Positions 23,601 to 34,045 of a stretch of DNA of 64,000 nucleotides are shown here, in pieces; position 1 is the first letter of the stretch, and each line of letters begins with the position of its first letter. The notes beneath the pieces were generated by a model. It worked only from the letters and a program-made list of their open reading frames with translations, searched no databases and was not told the DNA's origin. Location: NCBI GenBank assembly GCA_004009845.1, contig RMBW01000042.1, positions 1-64,000 on the forward strand, given 5' to 3'. This DNA comes from Davidsoniella eucalypti (Eukaryota; Ascomycota; Sordariomycetes; Microascales; Ceratocystidaceae). The position numbers and the translations under genes were made by a program.

Positions 23601-24722
23601 TTCAACTGTTTATTGATCCCAGAAGCTGATCTGCCAATTACTTTTGCTGGTATGTCTTATAAGTCTCGGGTTTGAGATTCCTCTTGATAACAGACGATCA
23701 AAAGATATGTAAGAAGAAATGGCCGAAAGAGGAAATCAACAAAGGGTCTTTCTCGCTTTCATCTCGATTTTCACACGCTATCACATCACAAATAGCGGCT
23801 GGTTAGTTACCGTTCTTGTTGTCTTGCGAATGTTTATTGATACAGTAGATATTGAGTCGGGTATCTGCTCAAGCTACATATGTATACTTGGACTTGGTTT
23901 TGATACTAACACTTCATCATACCGTCTTTTATCCACCATCATCCAGGAAAGAAATAACTTCTTCTTTAACCTCGTTTCATCCTCCTCGGCCTACAATTAT
24001 CCAGCTCTGTTGCAGCCTTTTCCCCAATAAAAAATCACATCACTGTTCCTCTGTCGAACCCTGCTCGTTCAATATTCCTAGTCTCGTTTTTGCTTCCCCT
24101 TCTTTTGTTCATTTCACTCATAGTACACATACATAGCGCAGAAAACAAAATGGAAAATCCTTATTTGACTTGCTCTCAACTGATCCATTCCTAGTCAGTG
24201 ACTTCACTGATACGTAGGCCCTGTGACACTTTTTGCATGAGAAACTCAGAATCAACTCCATACTGTGTATACCCTGAACAGTGCGTTACTACCCTTTGGT
24301 CTGCTGGCATCTCGCTGTATTACAACGGCATCTTCCGGACTGAGGCAGTCGGTCGACATCGTTTTTCGAAGAGTTCCCGGACGATCAGTAGTAACAGATG
24401 GACTCAAAGTTGAGCCCTCTTATGACTTTCTAGAGTCCAGTATGGGAGCCAAGGGCATCTTTGTAGTATTTCAAGGCAGGCTGGTTACCTCGTGCTGCTG
24501 GCATGTTGTAAAAGAACTGTAAGAAGTAGCCCGAAATACCACTGACTCCTAGTACAAAGAGCCATCCCTAACAGAGTCTTTTCTTTTCTATTGGGTATGT
24601 CTATTGGTATATTCTTCTGTATTCGTTCTCTTTAGGTGGTGTAAGAGACAAGAACTCTCTAGACTCTCCCGTCTCAAGACCTTCCTCAACGTCACCTCCA
24701 CCTCCCGACCAGTTATCGTGAT
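20700..24722. other. 4-kb gene-poor AT-rich region
   Basis: The first few hundred bases are probably the P450 promoter. Beyond that there is no exon chain with recognisable protein on either strand. A palindromic TACATGTA occurs at 23195-23202. This stretch leads into the stacked retroelement insertions upstream of tRNA-Thr. Confidence 0.45.
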
Positions 24723-24830
24723 ATTTGACTTTGACTTGACTATATTCAACATCTACTTGGAGCACAGTAATTTTACAAAGCTAGATCAGTTACCAGATAA
24801 ATAGATATCTTATGTCCTCCACGCTCCTGG
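24723..24830 (-). mobile_element. Diverged relic of the (TCAAA)n-tail retroelement
   Basis: TTGACTTGACTATATTCAAC and ATCTACTT line up with TTGATTTGATTATATTTAAC and GTCTACCT of the young copies, with mostly C/T or G/A transitions. About 60 nt further on GTTACCAGATAAATAGATAT and GTCCTCC line up with GTTACCGGACAGATATTTAA and GTCTTCC. Same orientation as the other copies by tRNA-Thr. The right-hand limit and target duplication are not clear, so it is older or belongs to a related subfamily. Confidence 0.55.
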
Positions 24831-24923
24831 ATCGTTAGATCATATTCAGCGGCTCTCTCGAGTATCAACTCCATGTTTGGAAACGAGGAGAGAGGATGTG
24901 CAGAAGCCTAGTTAGCGTGGTAC

Positions 24924-24970
24924 TGATTTGATTATATTTAACGTCTACCTAAATCACTAAGATCATACGA
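24924..24970 (-). mobile_element. 47-bp tail-only copy of the (TCAAA)n-tail retroelement
   Basis: The insert holds only the last 47 bp of the family (3' tail at low coordinates, minus orientation). It is flanked by AGTTAGCGTGGTAC at 24910-24923 and AGTTAGCGTGGCAC at 24971-24984, 13 of 14 bases identical. It therefore inserted independently, before the long copy at 24990-25733, whose own target duplication overlaps this one. With that later insertion subtracted, this site lies 64 bp upstream of tRNA-Thr. Confidence 0.82.
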
Positions 24971-24989
24971 AGTTAGCGTGGCACAGTAT

Positions 24990-25733
24990 TTTGATTTGAT
25001 TTGATTATATTTAACGTCTACCTAAATCACTAAGATCATACGACGCCGGATTGGTTACCGGACAGATATTTAACGTCTTCCGCTTGACAAACTCAATAGC
25101 TTTGTATGTGCGGGACGAGACCGTCCCCTAGCCCCGAAGAACTAGTGGTCCATACCTCCACTATGAGCAGCAAAAACAAATACAAAAAAAAAAAAAAACC
25201 AAAAAAAAACAGTGCATCCACAAAACTATTCCCCAAAAGACAGATCCACAAAACCAACTCCTAAGTGGAGCTACCATCCCCACTATTCAGTGAGCCTCCA
25301 AGAGGCTGGTGATCGTGGCCGTAAGAATGAAAATTTTGGCGTAATCGAGTCGGGTGCTATGGATGAAGCAACAGCGACAAGATTCCCGCGCCGCGGGGTC
25401 GGGCATCCGGAACCTTCAAAAGGCTGCCCGCCGTGTGTGAGTGTGGCTCCCTGAGGTGAGTGGATAGACTCGGGAGACCAACGATCGAAAAGGTGCGGGG
25501 TCGGTCGCTGGTGAGAACATCCCTCGAGAGGGGAAATCGGACTCAAGGCCTCACGAAACGGTGCTTCGAAGTCGACAAGTGTCGAGAAAGAAAACGAGAA
25601 TAGACAGCAGCATTGGGGATATGTGCTGGTCGCTCTTAAAACCCACGACGAAGGGGAAAAATTCGTCTTTGGACGGAGGGGGAGGTACTCGAACTCAAAG
25701 GTACCCCCCCGAGGGTTGTAGGAGGGAAGGTTG
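24990..25733 (-). mobile_element. Full-length-like (TCAAA)n-tail retroelement, copy upstream of tRNA-Thr
   Basis: This 744-bp element is in minus orientation, flanked by an exact 15-bp direct repeat, AGCGTGGCACAGTAT, at 24975-24989 and 25734-25748. It matches the copy at 2644-3409 along its whole length, with only a dozen or so substitutions plus length differences in the A-run. The A-run here is interrupted by CC (about 25183-25210). The 5' end has one AACCTTCCCTCCTACAACC unit rather than two. The 5' half again has about 150 open codons, ending at 25283, with substitutions that change amino acids freely, so coding function is doubtful. The right edge of the target duplication lies 59 bp before tRNA-Thr. 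Confidence 0.87.
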
Positions 25734-25807
25734 AGCGTGGCACAGTATACATTTGCAGTTTATAATGTCCCACAAGAAAAACATCACCAAGAATTACAAA
25801 AAAAGAA

Positions 25808-25914
25808 GCCTTCATAGCTCAGTTGGCAGAGCGCGACACTAGTAAAATTTGCCAAAAGAAATACTGGCACAAATAGTAATGTCGAGGTCAGCGGTTCAAA
25901 TCCGCTTGAAGGCA
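25808..25914 (+). tRNA. tRNA-Thr(AGT) with a 34-nt intron
   Basis: The acceptor stem GCCTTCA pairs with TGAAGGC, and the discriminator is A25914. The A box is TAGCTCAGTTGG, the anticodon stem CGACA/TGTCG, and the T arm/B box GGTTCAAATCC. The anticodon AGT at 25841-25843 decodes ACU. An intron of about 34 nt (25845-25878) follows position 37. A T6 tract lies about 50 nt downstream. Three retroelement copies are stacked immediately upstream. Confidence 0.93.
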
Positions 25915-26330
25915 TTTGCTTACAACTCATGCAATGCTTTCCTATCCTGAGTCTTTGCTTCGTCTTTTTTGTTCGACTTTTGACATCGTGGTGACTATGT
26001 TTCGGGTCTCTGTTCCTCATGTTATAGTAGTATAAAGTGGTTGTGATATTAGTGCTTAGATCTGGCTAAGCTGATATATAATTAAAATACAGACAATCTT
26101 CCACGTGCCGTTATATAATGCTAAATCCAATAAAAAACAATTCTAATACGTATCCCATCCCAGCATATCATGTTGTCGACGACGTGGCCATGGGTCCTCT
26201 GGGTCAATTCCGAGAGTGTTGACCTTTTGTGACCACGACACCTGCTTCTTGTATTTGTAAACTTCTTCATCTCCTGCCATGTAACATCCACAATATAACA
26301 TGTTATCACACCACGAGATCACATTGACGG
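25915..26330. other. Intergenic region after tRNA-Thr
   Basis: Holds the tRNA 3' flank and probably the 3' UTR of the minus-strand hexosaminidase. No further gene seen. Confidence 0.45.
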
Positions 26331-28254
26331 TCAGTAGTAGGCACAGTCAAGTGGGTTGTCAGACTGAGTGCAGAAGGTCATCTGGATCGGCGAAGCACCG
26401 ACACCACGAGCAACCATTCTCTCACGCAGAGCAGACAAGCGTGGGGAAGCATCGTACTGGCTACGGTTCTGGCCAGAAGCATCCACGCGGCCACTCCAGA
26501 GGACCTCGCCCATCGCAGAAGCGCGGGGCCATACCAGACTGTCGAAGTTGGTGGAGTCTATGGTCTCGGACCAGACACCGGCCTCGCCACCAAGAACAAG
26601 AGCCTGCTCTTCGGTAGTCAGACCGGCGCGGGGATCGTATGAGTACATCTTGCGCCAGTTGTTGGCGGGAGTGCACCAATCGTTGAAGGGATAGTAAGTC
26701 TCGAAAGATGCGCCATTGTCGAAGTCGAGCCATTGACCACGACCGCAATCAAGGTACTATCAAGTTTTTGTTAGTTTGTTTCGGTAGCAGTATGGATACT
26801 AGCTCACTTACCCAGAATGCGTAGTTACTATCGACAACTTTGTGGCCAGCAGAGGTGTACTCCTTGGTAGCGTTACCACCCAACCAGCTCTGAATGATGA
26901 CGTCAGAGCCCAGAGTCAAGTTCCAGTCCTTGAGCATCTCCTCCCAGACCAAGGGGATAAGATCGTGAGCACGGACATTGTCATGGGCTTTGTCAACAAA
27001 TTCTTGGATAAAAGGCTGGATGATAGTGCTATCGTTAGAATTAACACCGGGGTCCAGAGAAGAAGTGTTGACGTTCACTTCATCACCACCGGTGTGGAAG
27101 TATGAAGTGTATTTGCTGATGCGGGGCAGGAGGTCATCCCAGACAGTGTCGAGGAAATCATAAACATCAGTGTTGTTAAGTTTGAGAGCACCGCACGGGG
27201 GCTCGGCGCAGTACCAATGGTAGGGCTGCTCGTTGTAGGCAACAACCAGCTCAGGGTGAGACAGAGCAACAGAGCCGGAATGCCCAGGCATATCGATCTC
27301 CATGATCACCTGAATACCGCGAAGAAGGGCATACTCGTAGATGGCAGTGATGTCTTCAGAGGTATAGACCTGTCCGGGGTAGTAGGAACCGGCCCCAGAC
27401 AGCTCCGGGATGGCGGGAATCTCCAGAGGCCAAGACTGGGAGTCGGTGATGTGGAAGTGTAGACGGTTCATCTTGTTCCAGGCCATAGCATCCAGAGTGC
27501 GCAGGATATCGTCCTTGGGCATGAAGTTGCGAGCACCGTCGATCATGATACCACGGTGGGAGTATTCGGGCGCATCGGAGATGGTCACGGGAGCCGATCG
27601 GGTATACCAATTGGTGCCCGAAGTGTGCTGGTAGAAAAGCTGAACAAATGTCTCCAAGCCGTGCATGACACCAAGAACAGTGCGGGCGTTGATAGTGGCA
27701 GCACCGGCGGCAGACAACGACAGAGTATAGGACTCATCGGACTCGCCATCCGGAGCAGTTAGTATAGCCTCGGAATCGTTGCCGGTCAAAGAGATAGCCA
27801 GGCTTCCGACCAGACCATACTGAGACGCGCCCAGGTCGGGCTCGCCCAGCTTTCCGCGTGGCGACAGCGTGTATGGCACGAAGTTCTCGTTGAAGATACC
27901 CTTCATAGCACGTGACACGGCGGCTTGGACAACAGACTTGCTGTCAAAGGCACCGTTGGGCGGCACATAGCCGTAGGTATAAGCCATCTGATGAAGGGGT
28001 AAGAGTTTAGTATTTTGAGCCACAAAGAAGTCAGCGTCCGGCAATTGCATATATTGCAGATGCTCGGATGAGGGAGATGGGATATTGGAGAGCCAGCTTA
28101 CATTCTCACCGTTGTAAGTGATGCCAAGGGTTTGAGCGATCAAGAGAGTAGTATTGCCAGTTGTGACGTTCTTGGGCACTGGCCAAATTGCAGCTGCCTT
28201 TGACAGCAGCATAGCCAAGGCCAAGGTCCTAGGGAGAGCCAACATAGCAGGCAT
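26331..28254 (-). CDS. Secreted beta-N-acetylhexosaminidase (GH20)
   Basis: Two exons (28254-26812 and 26756-26331) joined in phase 0 across a 55-nt intron (GTAAGT..ATAG) give 622 residues, a normal length. It releases terminal N-acetylglucosamine from chito-oligomers outside the cell or in the wall, for chitin turnover and nutrient use. A hydrophobic signal peptide (about residues 1-22) precedes IWPVP, the usual start of the mature fungal enzyme. The N-terminal GH20b-like domain is followed by the (beta/alpha)8 catalytic domain with HRGIMIDGARNF, LHFHITDSQSWP, EIDMPGHSG and HTGGDEVN, the last carrying the catalytic Asp-Glu pair. VIIQSWLGG and the exon-2 segment YLDCGRGQW complete the sugar site. 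Several NxT/S sequons suggest glycosylation. The C-terminal Cys pair (about 604 and 618) is conserved in type. Nothing looks broken. Confidence 0.95.
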
Positions 28255-31193
28255 TGTGATTATTGATTTGAGTGAGTATAGTGTATAGTGTAGAGCGTGG
28301 GTTTTAGTGTGAGAATGAAACGAAGGTGTGTAAGTGCCGTAGGCAAAAGAGTGGATGCTGCTTTACGGTGTTGACATCAGATGTTGAAGGAAGAACGGCC
28401 CTAACAGGTAAGGAAAACAACCAACAGTAGCTAGCAATAAATCGCAAGCCTCAACTCGAGTAAGAATCTTGGATCAACAATCAAATGGCAAAGAGAGAAC
28501 CTCTTGTAAGACGAGGGACCAGATGGGTTATTGAATGAGGGAGCGTGTGGAGAGGAAAGAGAGGAAGCGGGAGACTCAAAGGCGGATGAGATATGGGAAA
28601 AGGAGGGTTTAAATACAGAAATAGATTGGCAGCTAAGACGTCGAAGTCACAATGGCAAAGTGCCCGGACTTTTCAAGGAACGAACGCTACTAAACTCAAA
28701 ACCCTTGTTCGTGCATGTGCTATGTCTGTAAATCTACAAGGCAACACTGCAAGCAGGGCATACGAGACTGTATGTGCTCTCTGGTTACAGTCGTACTGCG
28801 ATCCAAAGCACAGTACTGCGTGTCTATCAGGACGCAGGTGCAGCGTTACTGCAGTCCGCGGTAGAACGCGTACAGGTTTCTTGTCTTTAGCTTTGTGCAG
28901 TGGTGCATGTACATGTATATAACCAACTATAGCCAGGCCAGGAACAGTGTTAAGCTGTCTAAGAAAAAGCACGGATCGAAAGAGAAAGCCAGGCGTTCCC
29001 TCAAAGACAAAGGGATGTACTAAATACATTTAAGGTAAGCAAGCAGGCAGGTGGGCAGGGGGGCTGTAATCCTAATAGCAGCCAGCACAATAGCTGCAAC
29101 ATAAGCTTCCTCGTGCTGTAAGAAGAGAAGTACGGGATCAGGCGTAAGCCATGATAAACAAGAGGCCTTGGAAGCGCTTGGTCGCCCAAAATCTCAGTGT
29201 GTTTTGCTGTAATAGGGCAAATGTGCCCAAAACAAGGAGAAAAGACTCTTGTGACGATGGCTCCGCCTTGGCTAAATATACATGTATTTTTATCTGCATG
29301 TCTAGCTGTTCTCCAAATTGTGATAGGTTGCTCGCGTACTTGAGTAAGACAGGAGATGATGGCAATGTTATAATGAGATTGGAAGAGTCTTGGGGGGGTA
29401 TGGCCTCTAGAAAGCTTATCCTAGGACATCGATCGCACAACAAACAACGGCGATATTGCCGGCTTTTTGGCTTTAGAATCCGATTTTGCGGGGCAGGATA
29501 GCATTAGCTTTCTATCCCTATGAAAACAAAAACAAAACAAAAAATAGCCTGTAGATCAGGATTTAAGGGAAAAAAAGAAGGCAAGGATAGGCTCAAAACA
29601 TGAAAGTCGCAGCCTTGTTTAGGTTCGTGTACAATAATTCTACAGTTACTACAATCAAAAATATAGAATACGAAAGATGGGTCCCAAAAAGGCAGAAAAA
29701 TCGCACAGGGAAATCCTGCCAGACCACCTTCAACGACAACAACACAAATATACAACATGCAATAAATGTATGTGGTATTTGCTCTCTGTATGCTACCATT
29801 TTGTTCGTATAGAAGAAAAGAAAATTAAATTAAAAATTAAAAACTGCGCTCTAATCCCGTCTTTCCGTTGTGGGTTGACAAGAATAAATCATGAAAACTT
29901 CCCGCAAACCGCCTATAACACCGCTCTATCGCCCAGCTCAACGTCATATCACAGGGGCCACCATCACGTTATAGTGATCACAGATACTGATTCTGAGCGA
30001 GTAAAAACATAATGTAGCACGAGATCAATAAACAATCGGACATCCAAGCAAAATCGAACGGATAAATATACCCTTGCTCTCGTTTATCAGTTACAGATAT
30101 ACATGTATTCAAATCTACAACCAGACCCGAAATCTTGAACATCGAAAACGCAACCTATGCTTCGTCATAACTTACCATGGTTCTCCTATCGTATAGAATT
30201 ATATGCTTTCTACTCAGGTCGAGGTCCAGTGTAGTCCTTGTTACTATCGACAAGACAACCGACCTACATGGCCTATGTATCTTACATAAAGAGCTCACCG
30301 ATATCTGGCAACGTTACAGTCCCTTGTCTCCATGGTCGTATTTGTGACTATGGAAAAACGACGCCCAACAAAAAGATAGACACAGAAGCATCGCCCGACG
30401 TCTACTACATATGTATATTCACAGTGGCTCTCCACCTCCAGCTTGGTTCTATCTCCACGGAGACAAACGCCAGCTCATAGAGTAAGCACTTGGCTTGTCC
30501 CTTAGCAAAGACCGGTTAGAACCGAGTGAGCTGGCATCCATTTTCATAGCCACCCGCCATCCTCTGTTATGCAGCCCGGAGACTTTCAACCAAAAGCCAA
30601 ATACATAGTCAAATAATACAGCGTACTTTGGCTTTCAGCTGCAAATTTAGCTTTCAACCTCCGGGGCTGAGGAAAAGAGGAGAGACGATATGAATTAGTG
30701 AATAATAGAAAAATTAGTCATCACTACATGCCTTGTCCAACGCAACCTCTGCGGATGTAATTTCACGGCTTCTTTTGGCTTTATGCTTGAATGAATCCCA
30801 ATTCAAGCTTGTGTTGCCCATTCTCTTTGAGACCATTACTCCCGTCCGCCTCAATGCATGTATCCTATATGCTCCCGGTCAATAATGATAATAAATTAGC
30901 ACAATAAAAAGGCTACACATTACGCACCCCCATAGAACTCGAGGCACACAGTGATCATAGTATAGAAAACTCAGTCATACCATAGACCAAGCCCTGATAC
31001 ATTTGGACTACACTATAAACACTAAACTTTCAACAACTATCCTCTTTTCGGCCGGCAAGCCAGTATTCTCTGCCAAGTAAGTTTGAAGGGCTTCGAAGTT
31101 GTCATGATGAGTTGTGCATTGACCATCCTACCAAGAAGAAGAGAAAGTCCAAGCAATCTTGATGTTGTCGAGAGACAGAAAAGTAACAAAAAG
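28255..31193. other. 3-kb intergenic region, no gene seen
   Basis: The first 300-400 bp upstream of 28254 are probably the hexosaminidase promoter. The rest shows no exon chain. TACATGTA palindromes lie at 28910-28917, 29279-29286 and 30100-30107. The stretch ends at the LINE remnant. Confidence 0.45.
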
Positions 31194-31449
31194 TTATATT
31201 TATTTATTTCTCATTCTACGTCTTTATGTGTATCACGTGGATCCGACCCTAATGGCCCTCGAAGAACCCTCCTAATAGAGGTCCAGAAATTTATAAAAGA
31301 AAAACAGAAAACAGAAACGAGCAACGCAGCGGATCAAAGATATTCGATGAGGAGGTCGGAGGGGGTAGCTAACCTGACTAAACTTTTCCCCCCTTAGTCC
31401 TCCTAAGGGTTAGGGGCATATGTCATTTGCAGAAATCAACGACCCCTTG

Positions 31450-32245
31450 TTATGTGGTTAGGGTATTGTCTATGGTGAAGTGAAAAGGCTGTAAAGTTTG
31501 CATGGTGTAGGCAAAGGTGGTAGTCCACAAAGTCTCCGTGATGTGATCGGGCGGCCAGTAGCCGGCCCAGTGTCTTCCTTGGGAGAGACAGTTCAAAGGG
31601 TCCTTGTAAGTTGTCGGGGCAGAGGATGACCACCAGTCGGTGTACTCCTCCTGAAGCCAACTCCAAGCAGCTCGTTTGAAATGAGCAATGGAGGGAGGCA
31701 AGTTTGGAGGTGGAGGTAAAGTAGCGCCTTCCTTGGCCAGAGTATCTGCTATCTGATTGCCAGATATACCAATGTGTTCAGGGGACCCAGATCGGGGTGA
31801 CTTGTCCAGCTTTGACATGGCGACACCGATGTCTATCCGGCCAAGTTCGGGCCAGAGAGTGGAACTCTAAGATCTGGGCTTGGTTGATGCGGAGCCCGGA
31901 AAGAGGCAAGCATATGCTGCTTGGTTGTCAAGAACAACATGAATGTTCTTTGCAAGATGTGTGCATGGGGCCATTTTCAGGCCATTCAGGGCACCCATTA
32001 TCTTGGCATCAAAGACTTCATGATTCTTTCCTAGGGATCCTCGTTGTTTATCAACTAGCCAGTTACCTTGATATATGGCAAATCCCATCTTCTAGCTTTG
32101 ATCCGTCAGAGTATACCATGATGTCCATGCTGTTGGTGAGTTTCCGTAGCTTAGATTGATCAAAGTTCTCTTTGGTCTGAAGAGCAGGCGGGGTGGTTTT
32201 CCAGACGGGCAAGATTGCTCTCAGCCACGCGGAGCTTGCCGGCAA
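31450..32245 (-). pseudogene. LINE RNase H domain remnant
   Basis: Three overlapping minus-strand frames together read an RNase HI fold. MVYSDGSKLEDG is the first catalytic strand (about 32.11 kb). EVFDAKIMGALNGL and IHVVLDNQAAYA follow in another frame. EHIGISGNQIADTLAKEGA (about 31.77-31.72 kb) is the last catalytic helix region, with the expected P-G-H reduced to PEH. Frameshifts separate them, so it is dead. The following WLQEEYTDWW...GRHWAGYWPP part is typical of the C-terminal tail of fungal RNase-H-bearing LINEs. Confidence 0.82.
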
Positions 32246-32339
32246 GGTGTTGTGCCCCTGTTTTTACCTGCTCTCCTTTACAGTTTATAGTAAGGAGTCC
32301 AGGCTTCTACATTGTAGAACAGAGTGGGGATCACACAGG

Positions 32340-33092
32340 CTATGACGGCAAGTCGAGCCATGGCAGGGGGATGCTACTCTGAGTGTCGAGCAAGTCGGCA
32401 ACTTTGCGTTCCCAGGTCTCCACATGTTTAGTGAATGTGAATTTAGAGTCTAGCCAGAAACCAAGCCATCTCATATCTTTTTTGGGGTGGATGGCCACTG
32501 TGAGGCTTTGACCAGGCTCTTGTGAACTCAACATCGTTTTTCTTTCAGGTGTGCATTCTTTTGGCCGTGCGTTTGGCTAAGGACAATGTCTTTCCAGAAG
32601 TTAAGATGGCCACAATTATCAGCGTGGTTTTTGGAGCTGACGAAGCCTTGGGGGACTCTACACAATATGTCTTCTTCAGTGGATCTTTCTGTGCCCAGTC
32701 GAAGTCGGCATTTTCTGTTTGTGGCGAAGGAGCCTACCCATTTTATCAAGTTTGGGGGCCAGCCTTGTTCACGGAGGCGGCATTGGAGCCTGCCGGGGGA
32801 AATGTCCTTTGACATCCATGGTCACTAGAGTGTAGACCTTGCGCTTGCTCCAGTTCTTCTCTATATTGTGGATCATACAGGCTACAAGGTCTGTCGCACT
32901 CTGTTTCGGGAGGAAACTGTTGTTGTGGAGGATAGAGTTCTCGATAGCCGAGTGGATGTTCTTTCTGGCAATAAGCAGTTCCAGCCCTTTGCCGAGACAG
33001 GGTAGGGGGTCTTTGTCGGGTTTGGGGATAACTGCTCTCCGGACTTCCGCAAAGGTGTTGTGAGGAAGCCTCCATCTAGCTATTTTCCACAC
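32340..33092 (-). pseudogene. LINE reverse transcriptase remnant
   Basis: Readable blocks are LPCLGKGLELLIARKNI and SATDLVACMIHNIEKNWSK, then VTMDVKGHF (palm, first aspartate region), then a frame change into LREQGWPPNLIKWVGSFATN and VPQGFVSS. After VPQG the fingers/palm stretch with the YxDD box is missing, and the sequence jumps to a thumb-like block, DMRWLGFWLDSKFTFTKHV. An inactivated copy. Confidence 0.85.
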
Positions 33093-33200
33093 CCTGTAAC
33101 GGTGATGCTTCCTCTATAGCCACTAGGGTTATGTAGGGTTCCAACACTCCCTGTGTTTTTAGAAGCTAGGTACACAAGTAGTTAGTAGATAGACATCTTG

Positions 33201-33239
33201 TCCCCCGTACTCGATAATAATAACAAAACAAAAACAAAA
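33201..33239 (+). mobile_element. 39-bp tail-only insertion with (AACAAA)n tail and 14-bp TSD, inside the LINE
   Basis: TCCCCCGTACTCGATAATAA followed by an AACAAAACAAAAACAAAA tail is flanked by the exact 14-mer AGATAGACATCTTG at 33187-33200 and 33240-33253. Its tail and body differ from both other families here, so it is the 3' stub of a third retroelement. It lies between the ORF1-like and RT parts of the LINE remnant and therefore postdates it. Confidence 0.83.
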
Positions 33240-33479
33240 AGATAGACATCTTGCATTCTTCATTCCACCATGGAGTGCCTCTGCGAGGTGACTTCGTCCG
33301 GTGGGGCATGGTAGCAGCAAAAGGGCTGCATCAATGGCTCCGTTCAGTCGGTCAACCGCTTCGTCTACCACATCAGCTTTGTTTGTCTCCGCCAGGTGGA
33401 GGTCGTGCGTCAGGCCGCCCTGCCTACGTTTGCTTGGAATAAGCTGAGAAGGTGGGGGCAGCGGTTGGGGGCGTCCTAT

Positions 33480-34043
33480 CTACGGATTCGTTCTGTCAGG
33501 TTGTCCTAACATTCGGATACAGTGGAGGGAAAGGGTGGTGTTAGGGCTGACGTCGTATGTCATTTCCATGGCTACATCTTGAGGGGAGGTAGGAGCGGCG
33601 TTATTAGTGGTGGGTTCACCTGCATCCATGATCACTGGTTCGAAGGGGGGACTTCGGGCTCGGGGCAGCAGGGTGCTCGCCCTCCGGCGCTCTCTTTCTT
33701 TCAAGAGTGGGAGCTGGTTCGGATTTGTCAGTCCTCTCCGTGTTGCATTTGCGGGGGGGTTGAGCGGGCCGGGCCGCCTTCGGGGTGGAGGCAGGAGTGT
33801 TGGCCTTCGGAGGGGCGGCTTTGAGGAAGGTCGGCCTGTCGGTCGGCGAGAGGGTGGGTGTATCGGAGTTGTAGATGAACTCCGTGGCCTTGTTCTCGTC
33901 TGTGTTAGATACAGCCTTGAAGAGCATGGCGCTGAGGGCGGCCAGCGCGCCTTCACAGCCCGCAAGGAGCATTTTAGTAGGCGTAAGGGGCCTACTTTAA
34001 CAAAAGTAGAAGTTTCTTGGGAATCTAGCAGTATTTTTTGCAA
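33480..34043 (-). pseudogene. LINE ORF1-like remnant
   Basis: Two overlapping minus-strand frames carry Pro/Thr/Arg-rich, low-complexity protein (for example TPTLSPTDRPTFLKAAPPK and TNNAAPTSPQDVAMEMTYD). Position, composition and polarity fit the gag-like first ORF of a fungal LINE. No zinc knuckle is visible. Assigned by context rather than by a domain. Confidence 0.5.
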
Positions 34044-34045
34044 AA

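Larger units (their letters stand above)
31194..34045 (-). mobile_element. Degenerate non-LTR retrotransposon (LINE with RNase H; Tad1/I-like)
   Basis: Reading 5' to 3' on the minus strand: an ORF1-like Pro/Thr-rich segment (about 34.0-33.5 kb), a piece of ORF2 before the polymerase, reverse-transcriptase palm pieces (33.09-32.53 kb), a thumb-like piece (32.53-32.34), RNase H (32.25-31.45), then a 3' UTR and an AAATAAATAAATA tail at about 31209-31194. Reading frames shift repeatedly. The endonuclease is essentially missing, and the catalytic YxDD stretch of the RT is deleted, so it cannot move. At about 2.85 kb it is roughly half the size expected for such elements. Its 3' UTR end is the source or sister of the tail fragments at 7501-7568 and 42322-42396. 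No target duplication could be found. Confidence 0.88.
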
